Notes under the pieces: model-generated
The model's input: only the letters and a program-made list of their open reading frames with translations
What the model was told of the DNA's origin: nothing
The model's database searches: none
Source of the DNA: Paraconexibacter sp040581415
GTDB lineage: Bacteria > Actinomycetota > Thermoleophilia > Solirubrobacterales > Solirubrobacteraceae
DNA: 64,000 bases
Assembly: GCF_040581415.1 (NCBI RefSeq)
Contig: NZ_CP114014.1
Location: 1,550,001 to 1,614,000, forward strand
Reading direction: 5' to 3'
In this document: in pieces, positions 18,969 to 27,136 of the stretch
Layout: every line of letters begins with the position of its first letter
Position numbering within the stretch: the first letter of the stretch is position 1
Program-made: the position numbers and the translations under genes

Positions 18969-19035
18969 CCGGCCGCCGGGCCGGGCCGGGCGCCGCTGCC
19001 GCGGCGCGTCGGGCGTCCGGACTAGGCTCTGTCCC

Positions 19036-21747
19036 GTGCTGACCCGCGTCCTCGGCGCCATCATGTCCCTGGCGGCGCATCGGCCCCGCCAGGTCGCCGG
19101 CATCGTGATGGTGCTCGCCCTGGCCGGGACGGTCGCGGCGCTGGGCCTACGCCCGACGTCCGCGGACGACACGTTCATCTCGCGGTCGAGCCCGATCTTC
19201 AAGGCCTCGCAGGCCTACCACGAGCGCTTCGGCGAGGACGCGGTCTACGTCCTCATCAGGGAGAAGGTCAGCGACCTCGCGCTCACGAACGACCTGCAGG
19301 TCGTCATCGGCCTCGAGGGCTGCCTGGCCGGCAACGCCCCCGCCAAGGCGAAGATCCCCGGGGGCGCGAAGGGACCGTGTGGCCGTCTGCGCCGGACGAA
19401 GCCCGCGAAGGTCGTCTTCGGCCCGGGGACGTTCGTCAACACCGCGGTCGGCGGGATCCAGGACCAGGTGCAGCAGCAGCTGCAGACCGCGACCGCGCAG
19501 GGGCAGGCGGCCGGCGAGCAGGCGCGCAAGGCGGCGGCGGCGAAGGGCTTCTCCGCCGCCGACCAGGAGAAGGTCGCGAAGCAGGCATCCGAGACCGTGG
19601 TCGGCCAGTTCTACGCGGAGGCGCTGAAGCTCGCCTCCGACTACGGCCTCGACCCCACGCAGCTGAACGGGCCGGCGCTGATCGCCAAGCTCGTCTTCGA
19701 CGACACCAAGCCGGCGGGCACCCCGAAGGCGCGCTTCGCGTACATCTTCCCGACGAAGGACTCCGCGCTCATCCAGGTCCGGATGAAGCCGGGCCTCAGC
19801 GAGCAGCAGCGCAAGACCGCGATCGCCGACATCCGCGCGGCGGTCCGGATGTCCGAATGGAAGCTGGCGGGCGGCGGCGGCAGCTACGTCGTCACGGGTG
19901 CTCCCGTGATCGTGAGCGACCTGACCACCTCGATCACCCGCTCGATCGAGCTGCTGCTGATCGCCGCGCTGCTGGTGATGGCGCTCACGCTGCTGGTCGT
20001 CTACAAGGCGCGGCTGCGGCTCGCGCCGCTCCTGGTCGCGCTCGCTGCCACGGGCATCACGTTCGGCCTGCTGCGGGTCAGCGGCGCGCGCCTGACGATG
20101 GCGTCGATCGCGGTCCTGCCCGTCCTGATCGGCCTCGCCGTCGACTACGCCATCCAGCTGCAGTCGCGCCTGCAGGAGGAGCTGGACGCCGCGGGCGACC
20201 GCGACCTGCCCGCCGCCGTCGGCCGTGTCGTGAAGACGGGTGCGCCGACCGTGACCACCGCGGCCATCGCCACGGCGGCCGGCTTCCTGGTGCTGCTGCT
20301 GAGCCCGGTGCCGATGGTCCGCGGGTTCGGCGGGCTGCTGGTCGCCGGCATCGCCGTCGCGCTCCTCTGCGCCCTGACCCTCGGGACGGCGCTGCAGGCC
20401 CTGCTTCCGCCGCCCCCCGCGGTGAGCACCCGCAAGCCGGGCGCCGTGGGTCCGCTGCGCGCCTCCTGGAACGGCGCGCGGGACATCCTGACCGGCAACC
20501 CGCTCACGCGCCTGGCCCGCCGCACCGGCGGCGCCGTCGGCCGCCTGGTCCGCCGCAGCGGCGCGGGCGCCGTCGGGCTCGCGATGCGCCGGCCGCGCCG
20601 CGTCCTCGGCGTCGCCGCGGCGATCGCGATCCTGGGGTGGGGGCTGGACACGGCGGCCACCGTCGAGTCGGACGTGCAGAAGCTCGTGCCACAGGACCTG
20701 CCCGCACTGCGCGACCTGAACCAGCTGGAGAAGTCCACCGGCGTCGGCGGGGAGATCGACGTCCTCGCCACGAGCGACCGCCTGACGGACCCGGAGGTGC
20801 TCCAGTGGATGGCCGACTACCAGCAGCGCCTCGTGAAGGCCTACGGCTACACAAGCGACCGCGGCTGCGGCAAGGCGCAGCTGTGCCCGGCGTTCTCGCT
20901 GCCCGACCTGTTCCGCTCCGGCCTGAAGGGTCAGACGCGCGAGAGCGTCGAGACCCTGCTGGACGCGGTCCCCGCCTACTTCTCGCAGGGCGTGCTGACC
21001 GCCGACCGCAAGACCGCCACGCTCGCCTTCGGCATCAAGCTGATGTCCCTCGAGCGCCAGCAGCAGGTGATCGACCGGATGCGCAAGGAGCTCGACCCGC
21101 CGGCCGGCGTGAAGGTCCAGCTGGCCGGCCTCCCGGTCCTGGCCGCGCAGGCGAACGCCGACGTCTCCTCGCCGTGGCGGCGGGTGGTGGCGCTGATCGC
21201 CGGTCTGCTGATGGTCGCGCTCGTGCTGCTCGTCGCGCTCCGCTCCGCGCGACGCGCGCTGGTGCCGCTCATCCCGATCGCGCTGGCGACGGGATGGTCC
21301 GCCCTGCTCCTGTCGCTGTCCGGGATCCCGCTGAACCCGATGTCCGTGACCCTCGGCGCGCTCGTGATCGCGATCTCGACGGAGTTCAGCGTCCTGCTCG
21401 CCGAGCGCTACCGCTCCGAGCGCATCCGCGGCCTCGGCGTGGAAGCCGCGCTGCGCCGCGCGTACGCGTCCACGGGCGCCGCCGTCCTTGCGTCCGGCAT
21501 CACGGCGATCGCGGGCTTCGCGGTCCTCGTCCTGTCCGACATCCGCATGCTGCGCGACTTCGGCGCCGTGACCGTGATCGACCTGACGGTGTCGCTGCTC
21601 GGGGTTCTCGTCGTGCTGCCTGCCGTGCTGGTGCTGACCGAGCGCCGCGCCGCGCGGTCGTCTGCGCCGGGTCGCGACGCGCCACCGCCGGCGACGCGAC
21701 GCCGCCCGCGCGCAGAGCGCGTCGCCGACCAGGTCGCCGCCGGGTGA
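19036..21747 (+). CDS. MMPL/RND-family lipid transporter
   Basis: 903 residues with two repeats of the RND plan: helix 1, a large extracytoplasmic domain, then five or six helices, repeated after a cytoplasmic linker rich in Arg/Gly (about 480-535). Membrane motifs typical of the MMPL and HpnN group are seen (LPVLIGLAVDYAIQLQSRLQ in the first half, ALVIAISTEFSVLLAERYR in the second). Probably moves a lipid or hydrophobic molecule across the membrane. GTG start at 19036. Placement directly after the six mce genes suggests a joint role in lipid traffic; substrate unknown. Confidence 0.88.
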   Translation: MLTRVLGAIMSLAAHRPRQVAGIVMVLALAGTVAALGLRPTSADDTFISRSSPIFKASQAYHERFGEDAVYVLIREKVSDLALTNDLQVVIGLEGCLAGNAPAKAKIPGGAKGPCGRLRRTKPAKVVFGPGTFVNTAVGGIQDQVQQQLQTATAQGQAAGEQARKAAAAKGFSAADQEKVAKQASETVVGQFYAEALKLASDYGLDPTQLNGPALIAKLVFDDTKPAGTPKARFAYIFPTKDSALIQVRMKPGLSEQQRKTAIADIRAAVRMSEWKLAGGGGSYVVTGAPVIVSDLTTSITRSIELLLIAALLVMALTLLVVYKARLRLAPLLVALAATGITFGLLRVSGARLTMASIAVLPVLIGLAVDYAIQLQSRLQEELDAAGDRDLPAAVGRVVKTGAPTVTTAAIATAAGFLVLLLSPVPMVRGFGGLLVAGIAVALLCALTLGTALQALLPPPPAVSTRKPGAVGPLRASWNGARDILTGNPLTRLARRTGGAVGRLVRRSGAGAVGLAMRRPRRVLGVAAAIAILGWGLDTAATVESDVQKLVPQDLPALRDLNQLEKSTGVGGEIDVLATSDRLTDPEVLQWMADYQQRLVKAYGYTSDRGCGKAQLCPAFSLPDLFRSGLKGQTRESVETLLDAVPAYFSQGVLTADRKTATLAFGIKLMSLERQQQVIDRMRKELDPPAGVKVQLAGLPVLAAQANADVSSPWRRVVALIAGLLMVALVLLVALRSARRALVPLIPIALATGWSALLLSLSGIPLNPMSVTLGALVIAISTEFSVLLAERYRSERIRGLGVEAALRRAYASTGAAVLASGITAIAGFAVLVLSDIRMLRDFGAVTVIDLTVSLLGVLVVLPAVLVLTERRAARSSAPGRDAPPPATRRRPRAERVADQVAAG

Positions 21748-22544
21748 GCCCCGACGGCCCGGACACCCCGCCGCCCGAGGACGACGGCCCGCTCGGGTTC
21801 GGCGGCGACGCCACGCCGAAGGACCGCTACGCCCACCGCCGGGATCCCGACCTGGCGGCCTACGGCATCGGCCCGGACGCGTCCGGCGACCGGCCGCCGC
21901 CGGCGCGCCTGCCGGTCGGCACGAGCCGCTACACCTGGTTCGTCGGGGTGGTCGCGGTCCTCGTCATCGCCTACGTCTCGGTGAACTCGATCACGACGAA
22001 GGGCCCGGGGTCGCGGGGCATCGTCGTGGGGATCACCGCGCCGCCGTTCGCCGCGCCGCTCGCGACCGGCGACCTGGACGGCGACGTCAACGTGGCCCGC
22101 GAGGCTGAGCAGGAGGACGCCGGCCGCGTCCCCGCCTGCTCGATCCACCGCGAGGGCGTGCTGAACATCTGCGACCTCTACGCGGAGAAGCCGGTCGTGC
22201 TGGCGTTCTTCGCGACGCGCGGTGACCCGTGCTCCAAGCAGCTCGACACGATCGAGCGCATCGCGCGCACGCGCGACGACGTCACGTTCGCCGGCATCGC
22301 GATCAAGTCCGGCCAGGACAAGGTGCGGGGCATCGTCCGCGACCGCGGCTGGACGTTCCCGGTCGCCTACGACCGCGACGGCGTTCTGTCGACCCTCTAC
22401 AACGTCGTCATCTGCCCGGAGATGACGTTCATCGCCAAGGGCGGGCGCGTCGTCGGGACGAGCTTCGGCGACAAGAGCGCGGCCGACCTCAAGCCGCGGC
22501 TCGACGCCCTCGCCGCGGGTCGGCCGCTCCCCGACGAGACGTGA
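21744..22544 (+). CDS. Membrane-anchored TlpA-like redoxin lacking CxxC
   Basis: 266 residues from the GTG that overlaps the MMPL stop (GTGA). A ~60-residue polar N-terminus, one membrane helix (YTWFVGVVAVLVIAYVSV), then a thioredoxin-fold domain exposed outside. At the active-site position the usual WCGPC reads RGDPC, so the first, nucleophilic Cys is Gly and only the second Cys remains. The cis-proline stretch (CPEMTFI) is present. It may therefore be a monothiol redoxin, a chaperone-like holder, or use another of its four cysteines. Translationally coupled to the lipid transporter. Confidence 0.82.
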   Translation: MSPDGPDTPPPEDDGPLGFGGDATPKDRYAHRRDPDLAAYGIGPDASGDRPPPARLPVGTSRYTWFVGVVAVLVIAYVSVNSITTKGPGSRGIVVGITAPPFAAPLATGDLDGDVNVAREAEQEDAGRVPACSIHREGVLNICDLYAEKPVVLAFFATRGDPCSKQLDTIERIARTRDDVTFAGIAIKSGQDKVRGIVRDRGWTFPVAYDRDGVLSTLYNVVICPEMTFIAKGGRVVGTSFGDKSAADLKPRLDALAAGRPLPDET

Positions 22545-22586
22545 GCGCCGAAGGACTCGCCCAGGGGCTCGGTCGGCGAGGGCCAC

Positions 22587-23246
22587 ATGGCTGACGACCC
22601 GGTCGTCGAGGAGGGCTGGGTCGATCATGCGGTCGCCGCCGAGTTCCCCGGGCTGCGGCTGCGCTGGATGGACCGTCCGGCCCCGGCCTCGCGCGGGCGT
22701 GCGTCACCCGAAGGGCTCCGGATGCAGCTGCGGCGGCTCTCGGGACGCTTCAGCGGTGCCAAGGCGGTGGCACTCCGGCGGGAGCCGATCCCGCACGCCT
22801 ACCGCGTCTTCTTCCGGTCGATCGGGCTGGACCCCGACACGACGCGCACCCCGATCGAGGCGCTCGCGCTCGACCGCCTGTTCGACGGCGGCTTCGTCTC
22901 GCGCGGGCACCTGGAGGACGCGCTGGCCGTCGCGCTGATCGAGACCTGCGTGGGGTTGTGGGCCGTCGACGCGGGCCGGCTGGACGGGCCGCTCGGCATC
23001 CGGCTCGCGCGTGACGGCGAACGGCTCGGGACGGGGGAGCACGCCGACGAGCTGCCGGGCGGGCGGCTCGTCGTGGCGGACGCCGGGGCGCCGGTCGCCG
23101 TGCTCTTCGGGGACGTCGCAGCGCGCATGCGGCCGTCAGCATCCACACGGACCCTGCGCGTGTTCGCGCTCCAGGTGACCGGGGTGCCCGAGATCTACGT
23201 CGAGGAGGCTTTGTGGCTATGCGCCGAGGCGTTGGACGGGACCTGA
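22587..23246 (+). CDS. B3/4 domain protein (PheT-like tRNA-editing fold)
   Basis: 219 residues forming a stand-alone B3/B4 domain of the type found in the beta subunit of phenylalanyl-tRNA synthetase. The family pattern is visible: PHAYRVFFRSIGLDPDTTRT followed by an EAL helix, and GPLGIRLARDGE later. In PheT this domain edits Tyr-tRNA(Phe); free-standing versions are widespread, and their substrate is mostly unknown. ATG start; 42 bp after the redoxin gene on the same strand. Confidence 0.82.
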   Translation: MADDPVVEEGWVDHAVAAEFPGLRLRWMDRPAPASRGRASPEGLRMQLRRLSGRFSGAKAVALRREPIPHAYRVFFRSIGLDPDTTRTPIEALALDRLFDGGFVSRGHLEDALAVALIETCVGLWAVDAGRLDGPLGIRLARDGERLGTGEHADELPGGRLVVADAGAPVAVLFGDVAARMRPSASTRTLRVFALQVTGVPEIYVEEALWLCAEALDGT

Positions 23247-23281
23247 TCACCGCGTTACCCTCGAACGTGGAGAGAGAGGTG

Positions 23282-23806
23282 ATGACGGTCCTTTACCACG
23301 AGACGACACAGCAGCCCACGGTCGACGTTCCCGGTGGTCCCGCCCTTCCCGGGCGCGTACCCGTCGCTCCGGCCGGCCCCGACGAGCGCGCTGCCCGCGC
23401 GGCGTTGCGCGGCCAGATCGCCCGCCTGGAACGCGACCTGGCCGACACCCTGATCGAGGCCTTCGGCCGCGACCGGTTCGCCGTCGACGTCGCGGCGCGG
23501 GTCCGCGGACCGCGGCTCCTGGACCTCGGGGAGCTCGAGCTCATCCGCGACGACCTCGCCGCCCGCCTGCACGGGGCGCGGGTCACGGTCGCCCAGCGCG
23601 GGGCGGAGTACGCCGAGCGGCGTGCCCTGCTCGAGCGGATGCTGCGCGAGCCCGAGCGCCACAAGTACGTGCGGGTCACGCTGAAGGAGCTCGGCGAGCC
23701 CGGGTGCGGCGTGTACCAGGTCCGGCCACGGGTCGGGATCATCGGCATGCTCGCCGGCTGGTGGCACGTCAAGCTCAGCAGCGGCTGTCCGTTAGCCACC
23801 GGCTGA
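23282..23806 (+). CDS. Conserved-looking hypothetical protein
   Basis: 174 residues starting at ATG 23282 (MTVLYHETTQQP), preceded by an AGAGAGGTG ribosome site; an in-frame start at 23213 would overlap the previous gene. A Pro-rich leader is followed by a helical, Arg-rich middle (about 45-140) and a distinctive C-terminus with GWWHVKLSSGCPLA. No domain recognised; no membrane segment. Confidence 0.6.
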   Translation: MTVLYHETTQQPTVDVPGGPALPGRVPVAPAGPDERAARAALRGQIARLERDLADTLIEAFGRDRFAVDVAARVRGPRLLDLGELELIRDDLAARLHGARVTVAQRGAEYAERRALLERMLREPERHKYVRVTLKELGEPGCGVYQVRPRVGIIGMLAGWWHVKLSSGCPLATG

Positions 23807-23906
23807 CGCCGCGCGCGTCAGCCATCCGGCCGCACCGCACACCCGTGGGCGCCAACCCGCCCGCGGGCGCCCCGCCGCGCCTTGGGCCTGCGTAGGATCA
23901 GCGGCC

Positions 23907-24491
23907 ATGGGCAAGCGCAGTCGCAAGCGGAGCTCGGCTCCGTCCGCCGGCGGGGCACCGCGCCGTCCGTCCGCCTCCGGCTCCGGCGGCGCGCCGGCCA
24001 AGCCCCAGTGGAAGGCCGGCTCCACGGGCTCGGGCGCGAAGCCGCGCCGTCCCGCGGCGCCCGGCGCGGCGGGTAGCGGCGGCCCGCACGCGAAGCCGGT
24101 GGCCCGCCGGGCGCGGCGGGACGAGGCGCCGCCGGCGCCGTGGTCGCCGTTCCCGCTCGTGGAGCTCTGCATCCTGATCGGGCTGATCCTGATCATCGTC
24201 GCGTTCGTCGTCGGCGGGGACATCCTGATCCCGCTGCTGCTGATCGGGTTCGCGCTGATCGCGGTCTCGGCGGTCGAACTCGCGATCCGCGAGCACTTCG
24301 CCGGCTACCGCTCCCATACGACGCTGCTGTCCGGCGCGACCGTCTTCGTCCCGATGGTGCCGGTGTACCTGATCGCAGGCGCGAACCAGCAGCTGATCCT
24401 CGGGGTCGGCGCGATCACCTTCGCCCTCACCTTCTTCGTGCTGCGCGGGGCGTTCGCCCGCCGGGCCGGGGGCCTCGGCTTCCGCGCGTAG
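23907..24491 (+). CDS. Small membrane protein with basic leader
   Basis: 194 residues. The first ~75 are Arg/Ser/Ala/Pro/Gly-rich and probably disordered; then four hydrophobic helices (starting LVELCILIGLILIIVAFVV). No family recognised. The basic leader should be cytoplasmic. ATG start at 23907. Confidence 0.65.
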   Translation: MGKRSRKRSSAPSAGGAPRRPSASGSGGAPAKPQWKAGSTGSGAKPRRPAAPGAAGSGGPHAKPVARRARRDEAPPAPWSPFPLVELCILIGLILIIVAFVVGGDILIPLLLIGFALIAVSAVELAIREHFAGYRSHTTLLSGATVFVPMVPVYLIAGANQQLILGVGAITFALTFFVLRGAFARRAGGLGFRA

Positions 24492-24543
24492 CCGGGCTCC
24501 GCACCGCGTGCGACCGGACGCTCGCGCGCCTGGCTCTGGGAAG

Positions 24544-24990
24544 ATGCCTGCCATGCCCGACGTGCCCCCCTCGTCCGACGCCCCGCGGCGCATGCGCCTG
24601 ACCGGCCTGCACCATGTGACGCTCATCAGCTCCGACCTGGAGGCCACCACGTCCTTCTACCGCGAGACCCTCGGCCTCGCCGTCGAGCGCGACGAGCGCA
24701 ACCCGGACGATCCCGGCGCGAGGCACGTGTGGTTCGGCGACGGCCACGGCACGCCGGGCACGCTCGTGACCTTCCTCGAGTACCCGCAGCTGCCGGACGG
24801 GACGGTCGGCCGCGGCAGCACGCACCACCTCGCGTTCGGCGTCGGCAGCGGCGAGGAGCAGGTCGCGTGGCGCGACTGGCTGCGCTCGCGCGGGACGGAG
24901 TGCACCGACGTCATGGAGCGCGGGGGCCTGCGCTCGATCTACTTCCGCGACCCCGACGGCCACATGCTCGAGATCACGACCAACGCCTGA
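24544..24990 (+). CDS. VOC-family (glyoxalase/dioxygenase-like) protein
   Basis: 148 residues (ATG 24544; ATG 24553 is an alternative), one vicinal-oxygen-chelate module pair. Metal ligands expected in the fold are present: His in GLHHVTL near the N-terminus, His in THHLAFGV in the middle, and Glu in HMLEITTN at the C-terminus, with FRDPDGH before it. This fits a divalent-metal enzyme such as a glyoxalase I or extradiol dioxygenase relative. Substrate not inferable. Confidence 0.85.
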   Translation: MPAMPDVPPSSDAPRRMRLTGLHHVTLISSDLEATTSFYRETLGLAVERDERNPDDPGARHVWFGDGHGTPGTLVTFLEYPQLPDGTVGRGSTHHLAFGVGSGEEQVAWRDWLRSRGTECTDVMERGGLRSIYFRDPDGHMLEITTNA

Positions 24991-25089
24991 TCGAGCGGGT
25001 CGGCCCGGCCTGGCCCGGCCTGCGACGGGTCACGGGCGGGCGACGTGCGCCACGCCCGCGACCGTCGCGGCAGGTACAGCGTCCTGACG

Positions 25090-25467
25090 TCAGACCGCGA
25101 CGGCCACCGGCTCGCGGCGGCGCCGCGTCGCGCCGGCGGTAGCCGGTGAGGGCATCGCCGTGAGCATGCGGGCGACCGCCTTGCGCTGACGGTCGGTCAT
25201 CGAGCCCACGGGCTTGTTCTCCGACATCGGGACAGACTGCAGAAACCGGCGGCAGCGGGTGAGGCCCCAGCGACGCTGACTCATGAGGAGGTCCAGGACC
25301 GGCATGGTCTCGGTCTCCCACGGCGCGCTGAGGATCACGTCCGCCACGCTGATCTCACCATCGGACACGCGCTTCTTGAGGTCGGCTCGTGCGAGCCGGA
25401 CCTCGTTTGCCCGTGCCAGCGCGCGCAAATGCTGCGGCGCGCGGGTGATCGTCGCGTCTGCGTTCAT
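25090..25467 (-). CDS. mihF: mIHF-like nucleoid-associated DNA-binding protein
   Basis: 125 residues resembling actinobacterial integration host factor (MihF/sIHF): N-terminal helix (LRALARANEVRLARADLKKR), the 'DGEISVADVI' segment, then a helix-two-turn-helix DNA-binding part (VLDLLMSQRRWGLTRCRRFL) and a C-terminal 'LTDRQRKAV'-like stretch (here MTDRQRKAVARML). Compared with canonical mIHF the usual GVGKVRA loop reads RRWGLTRCR, so it may be a paralogue rather than the main IHF. AGGAGG lies 5 nt before the ATG. Convergent with the VOC gene. Confidence 0.75.
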   Translation of the reverse strand: MNADATITRAPQHLRALARANEVRLARADLKKRVSDGEISVADVILSAPWETETMPVLDLLMSQRRWGLTRCRRFLQSVPMSENKPVGSMTDRQRKAVARMLTAMPSPATAGATRRRREPVAVAV

Positions 25468-25809
25468 GCGTCCTCCTGGCGTCCGCGGGGATGGCGGACA
25501 CCACGTTCGTCAGTGGTCAGATTCCTGCGGGTACGGCAGCGTCGTCGGGAAGGCAGGGAAACCCGGTGAGGCACGAGTCAGGTGCCGGCTCGACGTGCCT
25601 CCGCGGCACGTCCATCCGGTCACTCACTCCGATCCCTGCGTCCGACGAACGCTTCGAGGACCGTACGCGAGGGGCCGCTCCCCGGTCAACGTGTGAAGTC
25701 CCGTAACACGCGCTCAGAGCGGGAAAATCGTCCCCGTCCCGTCGATCCGTCCAACCTGATATCGGCCTCTATAACCCAGATTGGCGTACATCGAAAATAT
25801 GGTTGCCGG
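25468..25809 (-). promoter_or_regulatory. Long leader and candidate promoter of mihF
   Basis: 342 bp without a gene between the spt stop and mihF. On the minus strand TTGACC (25689-25684) and TACGGT (25665-25660) are 18 bp apart, a good promoter candidate that would give a ~190-nt leader. The leader contains a perfect 8-bp stem with 5-nt loop (GACGTGCC 25592-25599 with 25605-25612). The distal part (25730-25805) is unusually AT-rich for this genome. Confidence 0.45.
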
Positions 25810-27120
25810 TCAGTGCGAGCCCGGGCCGGGGAGAGGACCGTGCTCCGCCTCGAACGCGGTCTTCACGGACGCGAACACCGCGAGCGCCTCGTCGAGCACG
25901 GCGGTGTCGTGCGTGGCCATCACGCTGGTCCGCAGGAGCGCCCCGCCCGGGGGCACCGCGGGGTGGAGGGCGGTGTTCACGAACACGCCCCCGTCGTACA
26001 GCGCCTTCCACAGCAGAGCGGCCTTCCAGTCGTCGCCGACCAGCACCGGGACGATGGGGGTGACGATCGTGCCGTCCACGACGCCGGGTGCGGTGACGTC
26101 GTCGCCGACGTCCTGCGGCGCGACGACCGCGTAGCCCAGCGCCTCCAGGCCGTCACGGAGGTAGCGCGCGTTGTCGAGCACCTGCTGCAGCAACGGCGGC
26201 CCGTCCGGCGACCGCATGACCCGCAGGGCGGCGAGCGCCGCACCCACGGCGGCCGGGACGGCGCTGGCGGTGAACAGGAACGCGCGGGAGGAGATGCGCA
26301 AATACTCGACGACCTCATGGCTGCCGGCGATGAACCCGCCGCAGGAGGCCAGCGACTTGGAGAACGTCCCCATCCGCAGGTCGACGCGGTCCTCGACCCC
26401 GTAGAGCTCGCTGGCGCCGGCGCCCCGTGCGCCCAGCACTCCGGCGCCGTGGGCCTCGTCGACCATCAGCCGGGCGCCGTAGCGCTCCGCCAGTTCGCAG
26501 ATCTGGGGCAGCGGGGCGATGTCGCCCTCCATCGAGAACACGCCGTCCACCACCACGAGCACGCCGCCGCCGTCCGTCTGCGCCCGCTGGAGCGCCTTCT
26601 CGAGCTTGTCGAGGCGGTTGTGGCGGAACGGGCGCAGCTTGGCGCGGGACAGCAGGCAGCCGTCGAGAATCGACGCGTGGTCGCCCGAATCCGCGACGAC
26701 GGTGTCCCCGACCGTGAGGATCGTGCCGAGCGTCCCGACGTTCGCCTGGTGGCCGGTCGTGAAGATGATCGCGTCCTCGGTGCCCATCCACTCGGCGATC
26801 TCGCGCTCGAGGTCGAGGTGCAGCGGGATCGTCCCGTTCAGCAGGCGCGAACCCGTGAGGCCCGTGCCGTACTGCTCGAGGGCGTCGCGGGCACCCTGCA
26901 TGACGCGCTCGTCGCCTGTGAGGCCGAGGTAGTTGTTGGACCCGAGCATGATGCGACGGGCGCCCTCCATCTGCACGACGGGGAGGGCGGGAGAGGTCAG
27001 GGTGTGGAAGTACGGCAGGACGTCCGCTTCCCGGGCGGCGGCGAGGATCGCGGCGCGCTCATGGCCGCGGACCTTCGCAAAGACATCGGGCGTGGTGGGG
27101 ACGGCGTCTGTGGGCGGCAT
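25810..27120 (-). CDS. spt: Serine palmitoyltransferase-like alpha-oxoamine synthase
   Basis: PLP-dependent condensing enzyme, 436 residues from ATG 27120 (SD GGAG 8 nt upstream). Active-site residues of the AOS family are in place: His148 (GDHAS), Asp221 and His224 (VDEAHG) and Lys255 (GTFSKS). Among AOS members the sequence looks closest to bacterial serine palmitoyltransferase: GSRLLNGTIPLH, and near the C-terminus GGVFVNTALHPAVPPGGALL with RTSVMATH, blocks that differ in AONS and KBL. It would condense serine with an acyl thioester to 3-ketosphinganine. Alternatives are 8-amino-7-oxononanoate synthase or glycine C-acetyltransferase, but no biotin or threonine genes are near, whereas a ceramide-synthase-like and an acyl hydroxylase gene are. 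Confidence 0.78.
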   Translation of the reverse strand: MPPTDAVPTTPDVFAKVRGHERAAILAAAREADVLPYFHTLTSPALPVVQMEGARRIMLGSNNYLGLTGDERVMQGARDALEQYGTGLTGSRLLNGTIPLHLDLEREIAEWMGTEDAIIFTTGHQANVGTLGTILTVGDTVVADSGDHASILDGCLLSRAKLRPFRHNRLDKLEKALQRAQTDGGGVLVVVDGVFSMEGDIAPLPQICELAERYGARLMVDEAHGAGVLGARGAGASELYGVEDRVDLRMGTFSKSLASCGGFIAGSHEVVEYLRISSRAFLFTASAVPAAVGAALAALRVMRSPDGPPLLQQVLDNARYLRDGLEALGYAVVAPQDVGDDVTAPGVVDGTIVTPIVPVLVGDDWKAALLWKALYDGGVFVNTALHPAVPPGGALLRTSVMATHDTAVLDEALAVFASVKTAFEAEHGPLPGPGSH

Positions 27121-27136
27121 GTGGGAATCTCCGGCT

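Noticed and set aside
15582..19202. A 1206-codon open frame antisense to the mce genes
   Set aside because: Its translation is Arg/Gly/Leu-rich low-complexity typical of shadow frames in high-GC DNA and has no recognisable domain; the opposite strand encodes three clear Mce proteins.
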